DNA of 64,000 bases. Origin: Cymbomonas tetramitiformis (Eukaryota > Chlorophyta > Pyramimonadophyceae > Pyramimonadales > Pyramimonadaceae). Below are positions 27,771 to 35,937 of the stretch, piece after piece. The notes under the pieces were generated by a model. The model was not told the origin of the DNA. It searched no databases and saw only the letters and a program-made list of their open reading frames with translations. The translations under genes were made by a program, and so were the position numbers. The stretch covers positions 1-64,000 of the forward strand of contig LGRX02027092.1 in assembly GCA_001247695.2 (NCBI GenBank). Direction: 5' to 3'. Within the stretch, counting starts at the first letter, position 1. Every line of letters starts with the position of its first letter.

Positions 27771-30750
27771 TGTTGTTCCTTGCTTTTCGGTCGCTTTCTT
27801 CCGTTAATTTATTATAGTTGCTATGGTAGCAGTGTGGGGGTGTTTCATCTGGTGCTCCTACCTTATTATGTGTTTTAAGGTGGGTGGGGTGTGCCATACA
27901 GGGGTTCATTAAGTTCGGGCCCGGGCTCAGTTTCCATGCTGGGTGGCTATGCTGTGCTGCATGAGTTCGTGCCGTAGGTCTCTTGTGGAGTGCATTGGTA
28001 TGGCAGGGCATCATATGAATGGAGTGGCTCATTATTAATATTACAGTTTCTAGGCTGTCTAGTCTAGGATTGTCACTTTCTATGTCTCCTGTGTTTCTTG
28101 TGACAGCATGGCTTGCTGACAGAGTCTTCACCTCCTCCAGGGTCTCGGTGGTGTGTCTTCCCCCTGCTCGATGGCACCCCCCGTTCCTGCTTGGTGTTCG
28201 GGTACCCCGTGATGCAGTGATTGCCAGTTCAGACAGAGGTGTGGGTTTCGTTGTGAGCACCTTATGCAGAGGGTCTGGGCTCTTGCTTGCACTAATGGGC
28301 TGCTTTCGCTGCTCATGGATCTCTGTTGTAGCAGGCCCCCCCTTGCACAGTGAGTATGCTTCTCTCCGATCGTGTGTCAGGAGTGCAGGGTCGGGTGTGG
28401 TCAGCGTTACCTTCGCAGATTGACGGGTGGTCCTCCTTGTGGTCAGCTGTCCAGAGGCCGGGACCCCCGTGGGTATGTCTGCTGGGGTCCCTTGTCCTCT
28501 GGTCCTCTTGGCCGGGGGCTCTGCCAGCTTGGGCTGCTTTCTGGGTATCTTTGTGATGACCTTCTTCTTCACACCCAGACCCGTGCTCCTGTCAGATTGG
28601 CCCTCCTTGGGCTGTGGGCGCCCCCTGTAGGGGATTCCACTGTAGGGCGTCTCCCCACGGTCTGCCGCACGGTCCGCCATGAACTGGTCGTATTTGGCCT
28701 TTCGGACTTCAGGTGGATCCGTGGCCACGTACTGGAGCTTCTCACGCAGCGGGGGCTGAGTGCTGCCCTCCTCCTTGGAGGATGTGTCAGCGCTCTTCGC
28801 TGCCCACCTTTTCAGACCCCCTTCCGAACTGGCTTCCTGCCTGTCCTCTTCAGGGGCCTTGGTGAGGCGGTTCGTGAGGCTTACCAGTGTGTCAACCATA
28901 GCTTGTCCAGTGCCCTTATAGGTGGAGTGAAAGTCCCTGATTCCCGTGGTGATGTCGTTGTGTCTCTCAGCCGCCGTGGCCTCGATGGCCTCGGTGCGTG
29001 CAGCCGCTGCCGCCGCTTTTTGGTTGAGGAGCTCCAGCTCGTGCCCGATGTTGGACAGCAGGCTCTTGGTCTCAGGAGTCGTTGACGATGTCGTGGGGGC
29101 TTGAGTGGTTGCCTGTTGTACTTTCTTCAGGCACTCCTCTGTTGTTTTCTGCATGTTGTAGATTGCAGCCTCACTGGTCGCCCTCAGTGTTCTCTCCTCA
29201 GTCGAGCCCTCCTGGTGCTGGTGTCGGGGGGGCGCCGCCTGCTTGTTCCTGGACTTTGAGCCCATGAGGCTCCAGCGCCCAACCTCCACCTTCACCGGGA
29301 TGAAGACCTTCTCGCCAGTGTCCTTGTCGTCGTTAAGGTGGACGTCTACCGTGATGGAGCTGCCAGCTGACACCAGCAGGTCGTACGCAGACTCCGTGAG
29401 GATTGCGTAAAAGTTTATGGTGTCGTTGCTGTTTCGCTTCCACTGCAGTAGCGACGCCACCGTGCTGTCTGAGGGTGCCCACCTCGGTGTCCCGAGATGT
29501 TTCTCGAACACGAGGTAGGCGTCCTCGCCGTACGGTGGCTGCTTGTGCCGGAGTGCCAGCTCGGAGAGTTTCTTGGTGATGGCACCGACTATCCTTGCAC
29601 GGTGCCCCACGAACAGTTGTTGGCTGTAGTCGATTACAGCTATCTCTCGCAGGCTCAGAGCCTGCTTGTCCGCTGCCGATGGCAGCAGTCCCTTTCTTGT
29701 GGGGAAGCCGAAGTCGAGGCTTTTGTCCTTGATGAGAAGTTCAGCCAGGTTCTGGTCGTGTGAGACCAGGAATAACACCTCCCGGATGTTGTTGTCGGCA
29801 GGCGTCTCGTCTCTTGCCCCCTTTCTGATGTGGGAGATGGCCGCGCTGCCGTCCCACCCTCGTTGGGTGACCAAGTTGCCCAGGATGACGGCAGCTTGCA
29901 CCACCGTCACCCCCCTCAGTTGGGGAGATGACACCTGGACTGTTCTCGAGCGCAGTGTCCCCGTCGGCTGTCTGTACGGGGACCACACATACACCCTTGG
30001 GATGACTCGTTGTGGCTCGATATCGACCCAAGGGTCGTCCACAACGGTCATGGGGACCAGGAAGTTGGTGTTGAAGAGGACAAACAGTGCCATTGGCCTC
30101 TTCTTGAAGGCAAGGTCTATCTGTACGACTTTGCCTTCACGATCAGTCCAGAGCTGTGTATGCTCGATGTTGAATATCTTGGCGTCCTCCCCCAGTTCTA
30201 GCGCGCGTCTGATGACGTCGGCTAAGTATCTCAGGTAGAGAAGGGTGTACCTCTGCGTTTCCCTGAGGTCGGTGATTTTTATTTGAGGGGAACCTTGTAG
30301 AGGGAGTCCGTACTTGTTGGTCTCCTCAGGTGTTAGGTCACAGCCAGTGATTGGCCGAACGTGGCGGAGGATTTGGTGCTCCCCCTTCCCCCCGTGCTCT
30401 TCGGTGTCGGTGGCTGCCTCTGGGAGTCCGAGTTTGCAGAACTCCTCCGGCCTGCCCTCTGCGTGCGGGAGATCCCTCGTGTCTTCCCACCAGGAGGTCA
30501 CGATGTTTTCGATTTCTTCCTCCCGGTTGGTGCCCAAGGCTACCTTTGTGGGTAGCTTGGACACCTCGTCGATTGCCTTGGCAACCGACGGGATTTTGTC
30601 TCCCTTGGGGGACGCAGCATGCTTGTTGTAAGCATATGGCTGCTGCAGCGCATTGGCTACGATTCTTGTCGGGACTCGTCCCTTATCCGTCCCCGTAGGG
30701 CCCTCAGCCCGTGGGCCGGTGGGGCTCGTGGCACCCGATTTTATTTTTTG
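27712..30750 (-). CDS. Large ORF1-like protein of the LINE (about 1000 aa)
   Basis: The open frame has no upstream ATG before ~30750. It continues the 30704-31363 ORF in a different frame across an A-rich stretch, so the protein is probably longer with a frameshift. Residues up to ~430 look globular (RETQRYTLLYLRYLADVIRR; AVIDYSQQLFVGHRARIVGA). Next come a polar, Ala-rich probable coiled coil (LLNQKAAAAAARTEAIEAT) and a basic low-complexity tail (KKKVITKIPRKQPK). Position upstream of pol on the same strand and the coiled-coil plus basic tail suit a LINE ORF1 RNA-binding protein. I see no RRM, CCHC or esterase motif. An unrelated element is possible given the A-rich tail at 26530. Confidence 0.55.
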   Translation of the reverse strand, partial: QKIKSGATSPTGPRAEGPTGTDKGRVPTRIVANALQQPYAYNKHAASPKGDKIPSVAKAIDEVSKLPTKVALGTNREEEIENIVTSWWEDTRDLPHAEGRPEEFCKLGLPEAATDTEEHGGKGEHQILRHVRPITGCDLTPEETNKYGLPLQGSPQIKITDLRETQRYTLLYLRYLADVIRRALELGEDAKIFNIEHTQLWTDREGKVVQIDLAFKKRPMALFVLFNTNFLVPMTVVDDPWVDIEPQRVIPRVYVWSPYRQPTGTLRSRTVQVSSPQLRGVTVVQAAVILGNLVTQRGWDGSAAISHIRKGARDETPADNNIREVLFLVSHDQNLAELLIKDKSLDFGFPTRKGLLPSAADKQALSLREIAVIDYSQQLFVGHRARIVGAITKKLSELALRHKQPPYGEDAYLVFEKHLGTPRWAPSDSTVASLLQWKRNSNDTINFYAILTESAYDLLVSAGSSITVDVHLNDDKDTGEKVFIPVKVEVGRWSLMGSKSRNKQAAPPRHQHQEGSTEERTLRATSEAAIYNMQKTTEECLKKVQQATTQAPTTSSTTPETKSLLSNIGHELELLNQKAAAAAARTEAIEATAAERHNDITTGIRDFHSTYKGTGQAMVDTLVSLTNRLTKAPEEDRQEASSEGGLKRWAAKSADTSSKEEGSTQPPLREKLQYVATDPPEVRKAKYDQFMADRAADRGETPYSGIPYRGRPQPKEGQSDRSTGLGVKKKVITKIPRKQPKLAEPPAKRTRGQGTPADIPTGVPASGQLTTRRTTRQSAKVTLTTPDPALLTHDRREAYSLCKGGPATTEIHEQRKQPISASKSPDPLHKVLTTKPTPLSELAITASRGTRTPSRNGGCHRAGGRHTTETLEEVKTLSASHAVTRNTGDIESDNPRLDSLETVILIMSHSIHMMPCHTNALHKRPTARTHAAQHSHPAWKLSPGPNLMNPCMAHPTHLKTHNKVGAPDETPPHCYHSNYNKLTEESDRKARNNMHGGSCPHIAAVTSVRTRA

Positions 30751-31363
30751 TTTGTTTTTGTTTTTTGTCTGGCTTGAAGGTTTTCACTTCAGCCGTTCCC
30801 CACCTGAACTGCTTTCGCGGTGCAGGCTCCTCGTAAGGACTTGGGGGCCCGGAGAGATCGGCCGCCCCTGGGGATGTCGGCGTTGCCGTGGCGTCCCCGG
30901 GTGTATTCAGTTCAGTGGGGGTTGAGAACTCTTCCTGTGAGAGCTCATAGGTCTCACCCATGGGCGAGTCCTGCTCGTCAAGGACTGGCATACTCACGAT
31001 TTCTGGCAGCCTCGATCGTTTGGCTGGAAGTTTGGCACCTTCCGATTCTCGCTTGCGACTCCCGTCTGTCCTCGATTTGGTCTTTGGACGGAGCGCTTTG
31101 AGGAGCTGTGCGTTGAGCATGCTGTCGGATTTTCCGGGGAGGGGTTTTAAAGTGTGCTGGCGTGTGTTGTTGAGGGTTTCGTTGCCGCCCTGGGTGCCGT
31201 TTTTGCCCTGCGCGTTCGAAAAACCGTTAATTAGGTGCTGAAAACGGCCATCAAAGCAGTAGGGCGGGAGTGGGCGGGCCAAATCTTCATGTGGCCGTTG
31301 TGTCTCCTGTCTTGTTGTGGTTGGCACTGTCCATGTCTGCGTGCCATTAAGTCCTGCGAGCAC
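30704..31363 (-). CDS. N-terminal part of the ORF1-like protein, 219 aa
   Basis: Charged and low-complexity, with a basic nuclear-signal-like segment (PKTKSRTDGSRKRESEG and PAKRSR) followed by Pro/Thr/Ser-rich sequence. It ends DKKQKQTKNK... at TGA 30704. The +1 frame over the same A-rich codons continues without a stop into the 27712-30750 frame. One indel in the A-runs (30745-30775) would make a single ~1200-aa ORF1 product. The initiating Met is uncertain (31363 may be a non-ATG codon). Confidence 0.45.
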   Translation of the reverse strand: MLAGLNGTQTWTVPTTTRQETQRPHEDLARPLPPYCFDGRFQHLINGFSNAQGKNGTQGGNETLNNTRQHTLKPLPGKSDSMLNAQLLKALRPKTKSRTDGSRKRESEGAKLPAKRSRLPEIVSMPVLDEQDSPMGETYELSQEEFSTPTELNTPGDATATPTSPGAADLSGPPSPYEEPAPRKQFRWGTAEVKTFKPDKKQKQTKNKIGCHEPHRPTG

Positions 31364-31561
31364 AGTTAGTAAAATCTGTACATATTTGAAATTTATTTTT
31401 GGGTCCGCGGCTCGGACTAGGTGGCACGCTCAGGCGGCTTCGCGAGAAGTGTCTTCAATCCACAATTATTTGCGGCACTTGTAGGTTTTTAATTCCCTCG
31501 ATAGCGAGGTAACGTTGACGGCAATGTTGACGCTCTATCGGAGAACATAAATGGCAGAGCT

Positions 31562-31972
31562 TTATTGGTCAAGGCAATTGCATCGCACGCAATATAGGTC
31601 GATTTCCTCTTCTCGTTGATGCTGCGGAATAATAAGCGCCCAAGTGACGTCGATTGGAATGACCAGTATCCTTGGGGCAACCCATTCGTTCCCTATTGGG
31701 CTCTGGTCGGGATAAAGTTCCGGTTCTTGAAGGTCAAAAAACATGTATTTCCGAATTCTCCAGGTGTAGCGCCACCAAACGATCGGTAAGTCCTGTCGGA
31801 CATGTCTGTCATCGTAGGGGATGTTTAAGAACTTACATATCATCCAGCTGTCTACTTTGCATTGAGGACATCGCTGGTGGACCATTCCATGTGTATTGAT
31901 AGCGTCTGCACTGGCTTCATCACGATCTTCATCGGGTGTCCCATAAACTCCGAATCGTAGAATTGAAGGCAT
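31562..31972 (-). CDS. Small CxxC protein, family 1 copy E, 136 aa
   Basis: Starts at ATG 31972 (MPSILRFGVYG). RCPQC (N-terminal third) and YCVRC (C-terminus) make a split zinc-ribbon-like pair. Between them lie WWRYTWRIRKYMFFDLQEPE and APRILVIPIDV. The gene on the other strand at 35209-35610 aligns over its whole length (MPSVLRFGV, PCPEC, RTRFYLFFELVEPE, TPRLMVIPVDV, YCISC), and the one at 32588-32992 aligns more distantly. No known family recognised. TATA-like TATAAAAG lies only 23 nt before the ATG, so either the leader is tiny or the start is later. Confidence 0.6.
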   Translation of the reverse strand: MPSILRFGVYGTPDEDRDEASADAINTHGMVHQRCPQCKVDSWMICKFLNIPYDDRHVRQDLPIVWWRYTWRIRKYMFFDLQEPELYPDQSPIGNEWVAPRILVIPIDVTWALIIPQHQREEEIDLYCVRCNCLDQ

Positions 31973-31994
31973 AACGTGGCCACGATATTGCAGG

Positions 31995-32002
31995 CTTTTA
32001 TA
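31995..32002 (-). promoter_or_regulatory. TATA box of small CxxC gene E
   Basis: Minus strand GGTATAAAAGCCTGC, matching the GGTATAAAAGC of the plus-strand genes, but with only 22 nt between it and the ATG and without their conserved leader. Confidence 0.5.
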
Positions 32003-32587
32003 CCTGTAGATAACAATGCTTGCAAGGTGATTAGCAGTTGAAGCGAGCGTCGCCCATAGCAAAAGTCGAAAATATATATTGTGAGGATAAATGTGGAGCT
32101 ATAATACCTGCAGATGGCAATGCTTTCAAGGTAAGTAGCAGATGTTTGAAGGTATGGTTGAAGGTGCGTATGTCAGAAGAAACAAGGGGAAATGAATCTT
32201 CAAGGGTCGGGCAAGAGCTTTTGTACCTGGTCGTGAGTGGACCGCGGGTCGTGCAAGAGTAGTGTACTTTTGGTCCAATCAAATTCGTATATTTCGCACA
32301 TGCGGGATCACTTAGTCGCCGATTCCCGTATGCAAATATGGGTACATCCATGTGCAATTTAGGTCAGCATGCACGGTACACGTTTATGGATGTGCATATT
32401 CGGATGCTTCAATTCCCAGAAAACAAGTTGCAACTGAGATGGGTACTAGCATATGATACACAAATCTATATCATCATACAAGTTTAATCTATATACACCA
32501 AATAATTGTCTAGGATGTCTAGGAGCACATAAATAAGGGTGAGTATTGGTGTATTAAGCTAGCAGAATAATACATTAGTGTAAGTAT

Positions 32588-32992
32588 CTAATGTGAACTT
32601 GCAAATATAAAATAAAGACTGTACACAAGCGTATATGTTTCCTCACGGCAGTTGCACCACTTTCCATCATCATCATTCTCGGGAGAGGCACCGATCAGCT
32701 CGGGAATATAGTCCGTGGGAACCGGCATTGTCACTGGGGTAAGTGCGCTAGCGACGCCTTGGTCGTCGGAGTAAAAATGCGCATCCAGCAGTTGAAAATA
32801 CCATGTTTCCCGCGTTTCGCGGATAAACCTCCACTTCGCGTAAGAGGGGTCATGTCTAGGATGCAGCGCAGATTCGACGAACAGTTCCTCGCGAATTAGA
32901 AACAAATTCCAGGATTGGCACACACGACACTTTTCGAATTCTATATCAAGGTATGGTTTACTGGAGGTCAACATTAGCATAAAAAATTGCAA
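32588..32992 (-). CDS. Small CxxC protein, family 1 copy F, up to 134 aa
   Basis: KCRVCQSWNLF aligns with PCPEC-HQWNL of the 35209 gene, KWRFIRETRETWYFQLLDA with its WRFTRRTRFYLFFELV, and KWCNCRE with its terminal YCISC. The C-terminus is longer and hydrophobic (LVYSLYFIFASS). The first ~15 codons lie in an inverted-repeat arm (32949-32991), so the original N-terminus was probably replaced. May be a decaying paralogue. Confidence 0.45.
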   Translation of the reverse strand: MQFFMLMLTSSKPYLDIEFEKCRVCQSWNLFLIREELFVESALHPRHDPSYAKWRFIRETRETWYFQLLDAHFYSDDQGVASALTPVTMPVPTDYIPELIGASPENDDDGKWCNCREETYTLVYSLYFIFASSH

Positions 32993-33211
32993 ATATTTTT
33001 ATTTGATAAATAGGTTGGCTGAACCTATCTAAACATATTATGCACTTCGGGGAGTCAAGTGGTTAAGGCATGAAGAAGTTATGGTCGATACCGTTCCGCG
33101 ATCTCCCATACTTAACCATAGTTAAGCACCAACTAAAAACACCTATATCTCGAGATCTAGATCTGCAATTTTTAATGCTAATGTTGACCTCCAGTAAACC
33201 ATACCTTGCAG
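32949..33211. repeat. Inverted repeat, ~43-bp arms, 175-nt spacer
   Basis: AAGGTATGGTTTACTGGAGG... at 32949-32991 is the complement of 33167-33211 (ends ...CAGTAAACCATACCTT), with one small indel in an A-run. The left arm forms the start of small gene F. It may be a foldback element or an inversion breakpoint. Confidence 0.8.
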
Positions 33212-33397
33212 GGCAGGACCAGGGCAGGCTTGCCTTGGTATCATCCTAGCCACAAATTCTAATCCGCCTGTGCATTCTGTGTGCCCGCAGATGATGACAC
33301 CAAGCTCCTCGCACAGACATTGCGGTGCATTGGCTACTTTGAAGAGGCGCACGTAGAATAATAACAATAAGAATAACACATAGTCTTCGATATGCAA
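33143..33397 (-). pseudogene. Possible fragment of another small Cys protein
   Basis: The minus-strand frame holds PQCLCEELGVIICGHTEC, with Cys pairs in the style of its neighbours, but no leader and no alignment over length. The hydrophobic N-terminus is suspicious. Low confidence. Confidence 0.2.
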
Positions 33398-33489
33398 CGA
33401 GGTTGTGCCATTGTGAGATGACCTTTTGACAATAGTAGGGTGAGATTTTATGTAACATGTCTTACGTTGGTATGTAAAATGTCACGCAT

Positions 33490-33578
33490 TATAAAGCCTG
33501 CCTATCTCTTCATCAGCATTCATTTCTCGCTTTCGCTCACGATAGACCCCAGCTCCTACCAGTGAGCGACAAACCCAG
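33490..33578 (+). promoter_or_regulatory. TATA box and conserved leader of small gene A
   Basis: TATAAAG at 33490 followed by TTCATTTCTCGCTTTCGCTCA and CTCCTACCAGTGAGCGAC. The same leader words precede the genes at 34543, 35209 and 35734. The conserved leader starts 25-30 nt after the TATA box, the usual transcription start distance. Confidence 0.7.
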
Positions 33579-34175
33579 ATGCCAGACTACTACATTGTCC
33601 TTTTCCGTTTTGTGCTTCCCGCCATCCGGGAAAGACGCCGTTCTCGCGAGGAATGCTTTTTGCACGCATGGGTAGAAGAACGATTTCTGTGGGCCCTTGA
33701 AACACGAGTACGCATTGCATGCCCCGATATCCCTGGCACATTTACCTCAGAAATTATTGTGTTTCCTGTGACACTTGCGCGTTTTGTTTTTCATCCTCGG
33801 AGAATTGTGAACGACGACGTCGGCGGCTTAAGAGTCAATGAGGCGTCCTGCTTCAATCGGACTAGTTGGATTTCCGGTATGAATTTGTATCGTAGTATAA
33901 ACGAACTGCACCGACGATGGTTATATGATCACCATTGGGCCTGGTGCAACGGTTGGTTTCGCAACCTCCTTGACTATGACGCTGATGGTAACGAATTCGT
34001 CTATGATCGTGTATACGACCGGCCCTGTTGCGATGATTGCGGAAGGTCAGATTCACTTGTTATGCGAGTGACTTACCCACATCGATACATATGTGTCGAC
34101 CGCGCGAGTTGCGAGTTCTGGCAGGATACCGATGATACCGAAATCCCAGAGTTGCTGTCCTCCGACTCCGACTAA
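33579..34175 (+). CDS. Small CxxC protein, family 2 copy A, 198 aa
   Basis: ATG 33579 (MPDYYIVLFRF) follows the shared leader. The N-terminal two thirds are rich in Arg, aromatic and hydrophobic residues. The C-terminal part has AWCNGWFRN, CCDDCG, and HRYICVDRASC, a probable zinc site, then an acidic tail (ELLSSDSD). The AWCNGWFRN to CVDR block recurs in the gene at 34543, and its last ~35 codons recur as a fragment at 34988-35094. No known domain recognised. Compact spacing to the next TATA box (2 nt after the stop codon) suggests a dense, virus-like or recently amplified gene array. Confidence 0.65.
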   Translation: MPDYYIVLFRFVLPAIRERRRSREECFLHAWVEERFLWALETRVRIACPDIPGTFTSEIIVFPVTLARFVFHPRRIVNDDVGGLRVNEASCFNRTSWISGMNLYRSINELHRRWLYDHHWAWCNGWFRNLLDYDADGNEFVYDRVYDRPCCDDCGRSDSLVMRVTYPHRYICVDRASCEFWQDTDDTEIPELLSSDSD

Positions 34176-34177
34176 GG

Positions 34178-34260
34178 TATAAATGAAGCTCAATACCTCT
34201 CGCACAGCCTTCATTTCTTGCTTTCGCTCACCATCGTGCCACCCCTGCCATCTCCTACCA
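34178..34260 (+). promoter_or_regulatory. TATA box and conserved leader of small gene B
   Basis: GGTATAAATGAAGCTCAATAC, then CCTTCATTTCTTGCTTTCGC and ACCATCGTGCCACCCC. It begins within 5 nt of the stop of gene A. Confidence 0.75.
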
Positions 34261-34317
34261 TTCTGAGAGCCACCCACCTGATGATAGCCCACGGCCACTT
34301 TCTTCTATTCAGATGCG

Positions 34318-34414
34318 GCACAGAGGTCACCTATAGAAGTGAGTAAGACTGTGTCAGTAAGACCTCGATTGTACTTCGTAATGCTAGCAACACTTCTATA
34401 GGTGACCTCTGTGC
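34318..34414. repeat. Perfect 24-bp inverted repeat hairpin, 49-nt loop
   Basis: GCACAGAGGTCACCTATAGA AGTG (34318-34341) is exactly complementary to 34391-34414. It sits between the leader and the coding part of gene B, probably within its 5' UTR or an intron whose acceptor could be TTTGCAG near 34482. It could be a small MITE or a transcribed hairpin. Confidence 0.85.
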
Positions 34415-34542
34415 GGTCATAATGTCGTCGTGATCTCGGGTTTCTGACGCATAACTCCTGTCATTCATTTGCCTTTGCAGGACCATCTGTTACCGGAAGC
34501 ATTAAAAGGTGTACTTTCGTTTCCGTGTCGTTGCAAGCGATC

Positions 34543-34839
34543 ATGGCCTGGTGCAACGGCTGGTTTCGCAATCAAGTTACATATGATGGAGATGACAATA
34601 TATTTTATGCTCGCTTATACACCTGGGCTTGTTGCCATGATTGCGGTTCTCGAAGGACAGTTCTTGAACGTTGCAATGACCGAGATATGCCACACCGCTA
34701 CATATGTGTCGATCGGAAGGCTTGCGATAATAGTGTGATTGAGCTTGAAGAAGCTGACGAGGACACAGATTCGGAATGGGGCTATCATTTGGACGACTCA
34801 ACCGATTCGGATCCGTCGGCGGGTTCCCTGCACGATTAG
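34543..34839 (+). CDS. Small CxxC protein, family 2 copy B, 98 aa
   Basis: ATG 34543 (MAWCNGWFRN). Aligns with the C-terminal half of the 33579 gene: AWCNGWFRN, CCHDCGSR, PHRYICVDRKAC, then an acidic tail (ELEEADEDTDSEWG). It is N-terminally shorter than A. An upstream exon spliced near 34482 could restore length, but none is evident. The Cys pairs suggest zinc binding. Function unknown. Confidence 0.55.
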   Translation: MAWCNGWFRNQVTYDGDDNIFYARLYTWACCHDCGSRRTVLERCNDRDMPHRYICVDRKACDNSVIELEEADEDTDSEWGYHLDDSTDSDPSAGSLHD

Positions 34840-34987
34840 TCACGATTAGTCATAATGCACGATTGAATAGAATACACATGGAATGTAACAACCACTGTAT
34901 GTGTAATAATGTAACATACAATGATTATAAAAAATGTGAAGATCGGGGTTCTTATATACCATTGCTTGTACCATACACGTGTTATGC

Positions 34988-35094
34988 TCGTGACTAGTAA
35001 GCCACATCGATACATATGTGTCGACCGCGCAGATTGCGAGTTCTGGCAGGATACCGAAGTCCCACAGTTGCTGTCCGACTCCGACTCCGACTAA
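34988..35094 (+). pseudogene. Truncated duplicate of the 3' end of gene A
   Basis: Reads CCACATCGATACATATGTGT through the acidic Ser/Asp codons to the same stop codon and following GGTATAAA. It matches 34065-34184 with few changes. The duplicated block carried the promoter of the next gene with it, which explains how the TATA leaders multiplied. Confidence 0.8.
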
Positions 35095-35096
35095 GG

Positions 35097-35208
35097 TATA
35101 AAAGCTCAATACATCTTACTAAGCCTTCATTTGTTGCTTTCGCTCACCATCGTGCCACCCCTGCCACCTCCTACCAGAGAGTGAGCGACGCGCCTCTGCA
35201 AACTCGTG
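35097..35208 (+). promoter_or_regulatory. TATA box and conserved leader of small gene C
   Basis: TATAAAAG at 35097, AGCTCAATAC, then CCTTCATTTGTTGCTTTCGC at about +27 and ACCATCGTGCCACCCC. Also CTCCTACCAG and GTGAGCGAC as in gene A. Confidence 0.75.
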
Positions 35209-35610
35209 ATGCCTTCAGTGTTAAGGTTTGGTGTGCATCGGAATCGTGCCAGTATCGATGTAGATGCCATTCATCGCCATGAGATGGCGCACCAACCATG
35301 CCCCGAATGCAATTTGCACCAGTGGAATTTGAGAACGATGGCAAACCGCCATGTTTCCGATGCTCACAGGCATGATCTGATAATGGCTATGTGGCGCTTT
35401 ACCCGACGAACTCGGTTTTATCTGTTTTTTGAATTGGTAGAGCCGGAACGCTATCCCGATCGCGCTGAATATGCATGGGGTGAAGCGTGGATGACTCCAC
35501 GATTAATGGTTATTCCAGTCGACGTTGTACGCCTATTGGTCTGGTGTTACCAGAATGACGAAACGACACCTTTCGACGAGTACTGTATCAGTTGCGATTT
35601 CCTTAGTTGA
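35209..35610 (+). CDS. Small CxxC protein, family 1 copy C, 133 aa
   Basis: ATG 35209 (MPSVLRFGVHRN). PCPEC near residue 30 and YCISC at the C-terminus form a split Cys pair. The core has WRFTRRTRFYLFFELVEPE and TPRLMVIPVDVVRLL. Full-length paralogue of the minus-strand gene at 31972-31562. Clean promoter, leader and stop suggest an intact gene. The conserved aromatic/Pro core between the Cys pairs points to a folded domain I cannot name. Confidence 0.65.
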   Translation: MPSVLRFGVHRNRASIDVDAIHRHEMAHQPCPECNLHQWNLRTMANRHVSDAHRHDLIMAMWRFTRRTRFYLFFELVEPERYPDRAEYAWGEAWMTPRLMVIPVDVVRLLVWCYQNDETTPFDEYCISCDFLS

Positions 35611-35615
35611 GCAGG

Positions 35616-35733
35616 TATAAAAGCTCAATACCTCTTACTTAGCCTTCATTTGCTGCTTTCGCTCACCATCGTGCCACCCCAGCTTGATACTAACAACTAA
35701 CAACTGACTACGCTCAGCCCAAAAGCTACCTGA
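35616..35733 (+). promoter_or_regulatory. TATA box and conserved leader of small gene D
   Basis: TATAAAAG at 35616, six nt after the stop of gene C. AGCTCAATACCTCTTACTTA and CCTTCATTTGCTGCTTTCGC follow, then ACCATCGTGCCACCCC. Confidence 0.75.
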
Positions 35734-35937
35734 ATGCCCCAAGGCAAACTCGTCATGAAATGCGATTATTGTGACCTTCCTGCAAACCTTCGCATATGGT
35801 TCAATGCTGGTTCGCATCTTGTTGCGATAAATGAGCATACCGAACATTTCGCGTGTATGCGTTGTTCTTACGAAATATTCATGTGCCAGGAAGCAATGGA
35901 CGACGAAGACGGAGTATACTGGGAGCTGATAGATTAG
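35734..35937 (+). CDS. Small zinc-ribbon-like protein D, 67 aa
   Basis: ATG 35734 (MPQGKLVMKCDYC). CDYC and CMRC, 33 residues apart, make a compact two-CxxC ribbon, with HFACMRCSYEIF resembling the HRYICVDRASCEF of family 2. The acidic tail is DDEDGVYWELID. Behind the shared leader. The last 60 nt and the 3' flank are duplicated at 36340-36412. Confidence 0.6.
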   Translation: MPQGKLVMKCDYCDLPANLRIWFNAGSHLVAINEHTEHFACMRCSYEIFMCQEAMDDEDGVYWELID

